In this document: positions 57,201 to 64,000 of the stretch, piece after piece
Layout: the number at the start of each line of letters is the position of its first letter
Numbering within the stretch: position 1 is the stretch's first letter
NCBI GenBank assembly: GCA_019916065.1
Contig: CM034241.1
Coordinates: 20,041,541-20,105,540, forward strand
Source of the DNA: Vitellaria paradoxa
Lineage: Eukaryota; Streptophyta; Magnoliopsida; Ericales; Sapotaceae
Reading direction: 5' to 3'
Length of the DNA stretch: 64,000 nt
Program-made: the position numbers and the translations under genes
The notes under the pieces: model-generated
Database searches by the model: none
Told to the model about the DNA's origin: nothing
Seen by the model: the letters and a program-made list of their open reading frames with translations, nothing else

Positions 57201-57870
57201 AACCTGTTAATGTAATTTTAATGGTTTTAGACCATTGAGTGTAATTCGTTCCATTCAACTTCCTCATGGTTAACTGTTAAGGCATCAGAATTGAGCTATT
57301 AATAAGTTCTTATTGAATAGACATCCCAAATGCCATTTAGGAACTGACTACAGTAAACAGTATTAATCTTTTGGAGCAAAACTAGAACACCAACAGTAGA
57401 TCTAAAACAACAGTGGCTCCTTGAGTAGAATTGGAACACCAAGGTCAGAGCAGAAATGGAAAGAGAGACATGAGCTATTCTAGCGATGAGAGAGGAGCAC
57501 TGGTAGACTCACCGGAGGAGGACAACATCACCGAAGGGACGACAGGTTCAATGAGCTTACACATGCCTACACACTGCTGGTGAGACTCCTGTGTCTGGGC
57601 TTCATGCACCTATAAGAAGACGTGTGTGGAAGCACGTGGACAATGGTTCTAGCGACGAGGCTCTGACGATAATGATCGCCCGAGACTAGTGATCTTCTTG
57701 GTAGTTTTAAATGTTTGAAACAATGAGTGATTCGAAGATGGGTAGGGTTTTGTTGATCGACCAAGGCTTCAAGGAAGAAAGCTGACTATTCTTGAAGCCC
57801 TGCACTATTTTAATGAAGAACTGGGACTTTGGACAGAACTAGGATTTTAGGCAAGTAATGAATTTTCTAA
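57201..57870 (-). other. G leader and start of gag, degraded
   Basis: Lies between the primer-binding site and the recognisable gag. Short open pieces only; I do not see a clear gag start codon. Confidence 0.45.
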
Positions 57871-57884
57871 CCTGCTCTGATACC
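57871..57884 (-). other. Primer-binding site of G, initiator-Met tRNA
   Basis: On the minus strand GGTATCAGAGCAGG follows the 5' LTR (one base between), the usual initiator-Met complement of copia elements. Confidence 0.9.
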
Positions 57885-57885
57885 G

Positions 57886-58068
57886 TGTAAATCTTAATGA
57901 AATGGGAAGAATTGCACATGTAGACTGAATTCTGGTGTGTCAATTTATATACACAAAAGGAGTGATTGTACACATTACTTTGGTGTCCATTCGGATCACC
58001 CAGTGACTAGATACATTTCCTAATGTATCTACATTAACACTACATTAATTATACTACATACACTAACA
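57886..58068 (-). repeat. 5' LTR of G
   Basis: 183 bp, TGTTAGTGTATG … GATTTACA on the minus strand. The right duplication AAAAC is at 58069-58073. Confidence 0.92.
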
Positions 58069-58425
58069 AAAACAACTCACTGAAAATGTATAAATTTAAT
58101 TCTGGTTTGAATTGTTTATCCTTAAGCAAATTTGCAGAGAATTAAAATAAAACTGCATGACTATTTCTAACACTTAATATGCATATAAAAACAAGTGAAA
58201 GTCGTGCAAAGACATAAAGCAGATGAAATTAAAACAGACAAGCATGCAACAAAAAGCTTAGAGCAAGGTATCAGAATCAATCTAAACAAAATAGTAACTA
58301 CACAAAACCTAGCAGAATGAATGTAAGTACCAAAAAAAAAATAAAATATACAATCTAAATTAATAAAGGCAATAATTTGCTTTGATATTAAAAAATACCA
58401 CTCCCAAGCAATAGCGCCAAAAACT
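58069..58425 (-). other. F leader with primer-binding site
   Basis: On the minus strand TGGCGCTATTGCTTGGGAG (58419-58401), seven bases after the LTR, resembles the tRNA-Asp type site used by the other gypsy elements here. The rest is AT-rich leader with no frame, cut by G. Confidence 0.7.
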
Positions 58426-59980
58426 TAACTAGCCTAAACCTTACCGCAAGTGTATGGATCGTTATTTAGCAAAATAGAGCAAGCAACTATCATTCCCTCA
58501 GAGAGAATGTTTCAATTATCAATCCTAATTGACTCCTCTATTATTTAGACACCCAATTATGCAAGGTTTCTCAAAGAAAATGCCAAAACTCAAACTATAA
58601 ACTAGAAATTAATGACAAATAATTCTAGGGTTTAGTTATCATCAAATGAATTATGCAATGAATAAAACTTTAGAACTTCTATTTTGCAATGACTCAATTT
58701 CCCAAGATATTTGATTATCTCTTTCAAGACTAACCAATTATGTTTACATTAACCCTACATTTACTTCCGTAATTGTAGGTTTTAACATAAACTCCCTATA
58801 TCAAATGAAATTGTTAACTAAAGTCACTCCAATTTATATTTTATTTCTTAAAAATATAACCAAAGATTGCTGTTTTCACAAACTAATACCAAACTTCCAC
58901 TTTCATTACATTATTTGGTATCTTAACATGTAAATAATGGCCAGCTATTCACAAGAATGCAAACCGAAAACACCAATTTTGCAAACACAGAATCATTTAA
59001 GAAAACATAATCTTAATCCATTAAATACTCCCTAGAATAAGAAAAATAACTAGAATTCATGATAAACAATATATTAATGTACTGAAAATATTTAAATGAA
59101 ACTAAAAAGAGTTGGGACTGATTAAGTACAAAGAAAGAACTCTACTAAAACAGAAGTCTTAGGGTCCAAGATTTCTTTCTAGCCTTTGACTCAAGTCTCC
59201 CATTGAACTCTTCTTCTCATGAACTCAACCCCTCTAAGTTTCTCCTTCCCATTGTGTTGTGTGTTTTTCTCTTATAAACTTCCATCCCAGAATAGGCCTG
59301 ATTTCATGCCCTAAAATCTTCTCCTTTATCCTTCTACTTTTAAACGTCCCTATCGCAGAGAACTTGGAGAATGCCGATTTTCTGGCTGATTTCATCAATC
59401 AATTTCCAAGCTGTATTTGTCCTTCAAAACGACAGTGCAGAAGCAAAGTGTCTTCAGCAAAGTTGTTAAGCTGGGTCTCAAGTTTCCAACGCACCTGGTG
59501 TTGCTATTTTTGGACGTCTACAACTCTTGGGCTGGGTTAAAAACTGAAACTGATTTTAGGATATCGGCAAAATTTTTGTTACGAATTCAAGGCCAACTTC
59601 CGAGTCCAAAACGACTTCTTTGAGTTCTAGGCCCTCATAAGAGTTGTAGCCATGTCTATCAGCTTTCTAGAAAGCTAAAGAACGTCAAAAACAGAGGTCT
59701 GTAGCTTCAGATATGAGCCAAAAACCCAGCAGAGGTCAAATATGGCAAGACTAGCATTCCTAACCAAATTAGGATTTGCACTCCAAATTTAAAGTTGACT
59801 TGAAAACTTCAAAGGTAGCCCATATTCAGCCCAAACACTTGCCCAATAAGCAAAAAGTCCCAAAAATTAATTAAATAATAAAGAAACCCAAAACAATAAT
59901 TAATTAAACTAAATGTTCTAGAAAACACGCAAAACTAAGTTAAATAAGATCAAGAATGTGCAAAATAATTTCATATATCA
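58426..59980 (-). repeat. 5' LTR of F
   Basis: On the minus strand it starts TGATATATGAAATTA at 59980 and ends AGGCTAGTTA at 58426, just before the primer-binding site; the last CA has become TA. About 1555 bp. There is no second copy in the window to confirm the ends. Small plus-strand frames at 59259-59623 are by-products. Confidence 0.72.
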
Positions 59981-61004
59981 GCCACAAGGCACCACTATAT
60001 TGTATCTTTGACAGGCGTGGTTCTCTTGCACCTTATAAGAGTATGGAATGCTCAAGACCTTTATTTACGAGATTTATGATTATCATCATTATGACATCCC
60101 AAAGGAAAGAAATTTTTATGCCCTTTTTCCATTAAGTCACTAGGCACTACATTTTCTGTTGCTCTATCACAACCACTTTTGTTCCACCATCACCAACCTA
60201 TACTAACAAGCACAACCATACAATATCGGACATTTACTTTTTCCAATATACAAATGAGAAAAACACTTAATCATTGAGAGACTGATAACGTAACAAAGAG
60301 AAAAATAAAAAAATAAAAATTGAAAATAAGACAAAGCCATCAAATGTTGGACCAAATAAGGGTGATAGAGTCAATCATAAGCCTAAGAAGATGGGATTGG
60401 GGCCATCACTAACTCACAAAACCTATGACAAGCATCTAAATCTAAAACCATAATTGGGAAGAAGAAAAAGATTATTAGGGCTCCCTTATGTACTTTAATT
60501 TTCTTTCAATAAAGGATATCATTGAATTAAAATTTGTTTGAAAATTTTGGTGTATTAAGTATTCTTATAGGAAAAGCTAAATCCTATGAATTTACTAATT
60601 CAAACGACATAGTTATTAATTCAACTAAAAATTACATTGCTTTTAACATTAATGCACCATCCCATGAAGGTAATTTTTAGATCTAGTTTTAACTATTACA
60701 GTTGATGCACCTAAAGCATCTTATCATTACACTTTCTTCCCACAAGTAGTGTTCTAGTTTCTTTTAAGCTTTCTTTTGGTTTACGACTTAGATTTAATAC
60801 CATTAGAAAATGAATTTTCAAAGTTAGGAGAAAAATCTAAAAGTTAGCTCATGATTAAGACATTTTTCAATAAAAGCACCAAAAAAACTAAGATTCATTT
60901 AGCTTTCTAAATCGTATCACTTTGGTGTAAACCTACTAATCAAGTATTTATACTAATGATGGGAATTGCAAAGTATCAAAGGTGTCCTTAAACAAGATAG
61001 ACAT
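59981..61004. other. Unassigned AT-rich sequence
   Basis: I recognise no gene, RNA or element here. It lies between the F LTR and the LINE relic. A short plus-strand piece near 60660-60830 can be read for some 50 codons with few stops but shows no familiar motif. Confidence 0.4.
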
Positions 61005-61264
61005 TATAGGCCTATGACCATGTTTGTTTGGACTTCTATTATATCTGTTGGATCGTATGGGCTTCTAAGGTAGGTGAAGGTAATGGATTAGGTGATGTAT
61101 CTCTACGATGAGACTCTTACTCTTAGTTAACGATACTCTGAAAGGTTTCTTCTAAACATCGATGAGGTTAAGGCAAAGGGGATCCCTTGTCTTCTCTTTT
61201 GTTTCTTTTGGTTGTGGAAGCATTCAACTTGATGTGTGAGAAGGCTTCAGAGGATAACCATCTA

Positions 61265-62000
61265 GTAGGGCTGTAAATGAACCAAGCATTCAACAAGCAG
61301 GTCATGAATGAACTCGTTTACATTTATTTGTTAAGCTAAATGAACAAACTTAAACATATCTTTCAAGCTTAACAAATAAATAAGCCGAGTTAGCTCAAAC
61401 AAGGGTAAGCTCGGCTCGAAAAGTCTCGCAAACAAGCTTGTTTGATGTTCATAAACAAATTTGTTTAAATTTTCCAGACAAGTTTGTTTATAGCGTACGA
61501 ATAATCTTATTTAAATGTTCGTAAACAAACTTGTAAGCAGTCTCATTTAAACATTTATGAATAAGTAAAATTTTTTTTTACTATTAATGGAAAAATGTTA
61601 AAAAAGTATACAATTAAACACATTAATTCAGAACTTGTTTATTAAAAAATGTAATTTATTTCTTAAGCTTGTTCATTAATAGGCATGCGAGTAGGCTCGA
61701 CAAAAAACTTGTGAATAAGTTTGATAAAAGTTCATAAGTAGACTAAAAAAAAACTTATAAGCAAACCTGTTTGTTGCAACCAAGCTAAGCCCAAGCTTAC
61801 CTATAGATTAACAAGTCAAGCTCCAACATCATATTTTAAGCTTGATAAAAGCTTGACTTAAGCTTGAGCTCGTCAAAAATCCTAACAAACAAGTCTGACA
61901 TAATATTTAAAGCTTGATAAAAGCTCGACTTGAACACGTAAAAAAACTCATTAAACAGGCTTGAACAACTCATCACTTGGCTCGACTCATTTGTGGTTGT
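61265..62000. mobile_element. hAT-like MITE in the LINE relic
   Basis: About 736 bp between two LINE RT pieces. It starts GTAGGGCTGTAAATGA and ends TCATTTGTGGTTGT, imperfect inverted ends close to the CAGGGGTGTAAA type of plant hAT elements. Flanks ACCATCTA (61257-61264) and ATCATCTT (62001-62008) agree at 6 of 8, fitting an old 8-bp duplication. The inside repeats AGCTCG/CAAGCTTG-type motifs and has no transposase. Confidence 0.6.
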
Positions 62001-62590
62001 ATCATCTTGAAGGGTTTCAGGTGGGAGAGGCTAGAAGAACATTTCTAGATATTATTCACCTTTTGTTTGCTGAGGACTCCATGATTTTTTGTGGGGCAAA
62101 TCTTTCACAAGTGAGTCATCTAAGATGCATTCTCCTTTGCTTTTAATCAATTTCAGGGCTTAAGTTGAATTTAGGTAATTCAACGTCAATGTTGATTGAA
62201 GACTTGCAAGATGTGGAGAGCTTGGCGAGAGTATTAGGACGCAAAAATTGGAATTCTCCTGGCTACTTACCTGGCTCTTCCCTTATGTTCGTCTTATAAG
62301 GCTATTGAGGTATAGGATCATGTCATTGATAAGTTCCAAAGAAGACTAGCAAGATAGAAAAGGGGCCATTGATCCGAAGGAGGAAGAATCACGTTGATTA
62401 AGAGCACACTATCAAATCTTCCTATCTACCTTTCATCACTTTGCAAGATGCCAATGTCAGTGATGAAAAATCTGGAAAAGATCTTGATTCATTGCTTGTG
62501 AGAAGTTTATGGAAGTTAACACATGTACCCTTTGGGGAAGTGGGACATGGTTGTAACCCATGAGAAGAGGAGGCCTAGGCTGCCATAAGT

Positions 62591-62599
62591 TCTCAATGA
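62591..62599. repeat. Target-site duplication, left copy (foldback element)
   Basis: TCTCAATGA; the partner at 63828-63836 is TCTCAATAA. Joining the flanks restores the LINE frame (GGLG … ILGKGIWRYA). Confidence 0.75.
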
Positions 62600-63827
62600 G
62601 GGTTTTTTATCGTAATGTTAATAAAATTAAAACAATTTATCCAAATAGGATGAGATAGAATTGTTTACTAGAATAGGGTTAAAGTCGTAAGTGATATTTA
62701 TAACTTCTTTAATAAAATTGTAAGTGCTACTTATGACTTTAATTCAATAGTAATTTGCCTGAAAGTCATATGTACTACTTACAACTTCAATATAGGTCCA
62801 CATCTTAGTTTATTCAAATATTTAATTAAATTAAAATTATTTTTAATAAAAAAATTAATATATTATCAAACTATTTATTAAAATTAAAATAAAAATTTAC
62901 TGTTAACGTGATTTATTTTATTAAATTAAAACAAATTTTTAAAAAATAATAATTACCCTTTAAAATAATTTATTTTTATAAAATTAAAATTGATTACTAT
63001 TAAAATAATGATTTGTGAGTAAAAATATTTATTCTAATAAATATTTTTCAATTAAATTAATATTTAATTTATTTATTAATAATTTATACAACATCAAAAC
63101 ATTATTTAGTACCCCCTACTGGAATATTATTAGAAATTTCATCATCTTGAGTGTTTTCTTTTTTTCTTCAAATAGATGTATTGGCATGGATTGAATTTTC
63201 TATCTTATTTTTTCATACTGTATCAAAATAATTGTTATTTTTTTTCAAAGGATTAAAAGAACTAATGGCAGAATTATATAAAGATGGTGAAATTTCCGAT
63301 AATATTGTAACAATGAGTACTAAATAATATTTTGATATTGTATAAATTATTAATACATAAATTAAATATTAATTTAATTGTAAAATTATTTAATAAAATT
63401 AATATTCTACTCATAAATCATTATTTTAATAGTAATTAAGTTTAACTTTATAAAAATAAATTACTTTAATAGGTAATTATTATTTATTAAAAACTCATTT
63501 TAATTTAATAAAATAAGTCATTTTAATAGTAAATTTTTATTTTAATTTTAATAAATGATTTGATAATAAATTAATTTTTTTATTAAAAATAATTTTAATT
63601 TAATTAAATATTTGAATAAACCAAAGTGTGCACCTGTGTTGAAGTTGTAACTGGCACTTGCGACTTTAATTGAAGTTGTAAGTAGTGCTTACGTTTTTAA
63701 ACAAATTACTATTAGATTGAAGTCGTAAGTGGTACTTATGACTTTGACCTTATTTTGGTAAATACATCTATTTCATCCCCATTTTGGTAAATTGTTTTAA
63801 TATTATTAATATTACGATAAAAAACTC
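62600..63827. mobile_element. Long foldback (palindromic) element, MULE-like, in the LINE relic
   Basis: 1228 bp. The left end GGGTTTTTTATCGTAAT is mirrored by the right end ATTACGATAAAAAACTC, and the arms remain complementary for roughly 550 bases each (for example TAGAAATTTCATCATCTT near 63130 against AAGATGGTGAAATTTC near 63280), leaving a loop of about 100-120 bases near 63155-63270. Flanks TCTCAATGA (62591-62599) and TCTCAATAA (63828-63836) agree at 8 of 9, the duplication size usual for Mutator-like elements. No coding capacity. Both arms carry repeats of GTAAGTGCTACTTATGACTT. Confidence 0.8.
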
Positions 63828-64000
63828 TCTCAATAATGAATAATGTGATTCTAGGAAAAGGGATTTGGAGGTATGCCAATCATAGGCATCTATTATGGAG
63901 GTCCCAGATAGCATCCTAGTATGGTGAGGAAGGAGGGGATTAGGCCAACAAGGAGTGTATGGTTGCGTATAGGATATGTTTGTGGAAGCACATCCAAAAA

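Larger units (their letters stand above)
53032..58068 (-). mobile_element. G: complete Ty1/copia element with very short LTRs
   Basis: 5037 bp on the minus strand: 5' LTR 58068-57886, primer-binding site, gag, protease, integrase, RT, RNase H, polypurine tract, 3' LTR 53215-53032. Integrase before RT is the copia order. All domains are present but broken by stops and shifts. LTRs of 183-184 bp are unusually short for plant copia. The lineage within copia is not assigned. Confidence 0.92.
50291..59980 (-). mobile_element. F: Athila/Tat-type gypsy element, 5' part only
   Basis: Minus strand: 5' LTR 59980-58426, primer-binding site, leader, gag, protease and the first part of RT, then cut by A2 at 50291. 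The remaining pol and the 3' LTR are not in the window. The gag and knuckle differ clearly from the H family, so it is a separate lineage. The copia element G is inserted in its leader. Confidence 0.82.
61005..64000 (+). pseudogene. LINE (L1-type) reverse transcriptase relic, split by two DNA elements
   Basis: Plus strand. Plant LINE RT motifs appear in order: AYDHVCLDF (61022-61050), CISTMRLLLLVND, GDPLSSLLFLLVVEAFN (61178-61230), then after the MITE EGFQVGE, HLLFAEDSMIFC (the FADD box has become FAED), HLRCILLCF, SGLKLNLGNS, then [24 protein letters not shown] (62386-62436), and after the foldback ILGKGIWRYA, LLWR and YGEEGGD. Frameshifts and stops are frequent. The endonuclease part and 3' end are not seen; the copy runs off the window. 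Confidence 0.85.

Noticed and set aside
1..64000. An integrated pararetrovirus
   Set aside because: All pol blocks have integrase and LTRs or copia order; no movement-protein or virus coat motif seen.
1..64000. tRNA genes suggested by the CCGTTGC and GGTATCAGAGC matches
   Set aside because: These are primer-binding sites next to LTR ends; no cloverleaf can be drawn around them.

Overview
The window is plant nuclear DNA made almost entirely of transposable elements. Everything recognisable is a plant LTR retrotransposon (Ty3/gypsy Athila-type, Ty1/copia including a Sirevirus relative, and solo LTRs with chromovirus-type ends), a plant LINE reverse-transcriptase relic, or a non-autonomous DNA element. 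I see no host protein gene, rRNA or tRNA gene. The DNA is AT-rich and nearly every coding stretch carries stops or frameshifts, as expected of a methylated, gene-poor repeat block in a medium or large plant genome. The species cannot be named from this sequence; a dicot is my guess.

Layout. (1) 1-25512, minus strand: element H1, an Athila-type element with gag, protease, RT, RNase H and integrase, then ORF3, then a candidate ORF4 with a hydrophobic N-terminus. H1 is opened by two later insertions. Element A (251-5382, Sirevirus-like, gag only, TSD GTAAT) splits ORF4. Element B (6378-17696, gag only, TSD GGTTT) splits ORF3. (2) 25513-38726, plus strand: H2, a second copy of the same family, head to head with H1. 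Solo LTR D1 (TSD ACTTT) sits in its RT, and solo LTR D2 (TSD GGACA) lies just upstream of its ORF3. (3) 38727-50290: a chain of broken nested elements. A B-type LTR fragment is entered by element C (39240 onward, gag only), whose 3' LTR is entered by D3. D3 is cut by LTR fragment E, and E abuts the 3' part of a second Sirevirus-like copy, A2. (4) 50291-59980, minus strand: F, another gypsy element, cut in RT by A2 and carrying the complete copia element G (53032-58068, TSD AAAAC) in its leader. (5) 59981-61004: nothing recognised. (6) 61005-64000: LINE RT relic split by a hAT-like MITE and by a 1.2-kb foldback element.

How the parts relate. H1 and H2 would have been the autonomous partners. 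B and C have similar LTR ends and the same type of primer-binding site, and they keep a gag plus a conserved extra C-terminal region but no pol, so they were probably mobilised in trans. Three things deserve most attention: clusters of short GC-rich palindromes just upstream of the TATA box in the LTRs of several unrelated families; the ORF3/ORF4 block of H1, with a possible conserved splice acceptor before ORF3; and a threefold tandem copy of an LTR-plus-3' UTR unit inside element B. Comparing H1 with H2 codon by codon shows that the stops I could compare at conserved Trp, Gln and Arg codons are C-to-T or G-to-A changes, as expected from deamination of methylated cytosine.
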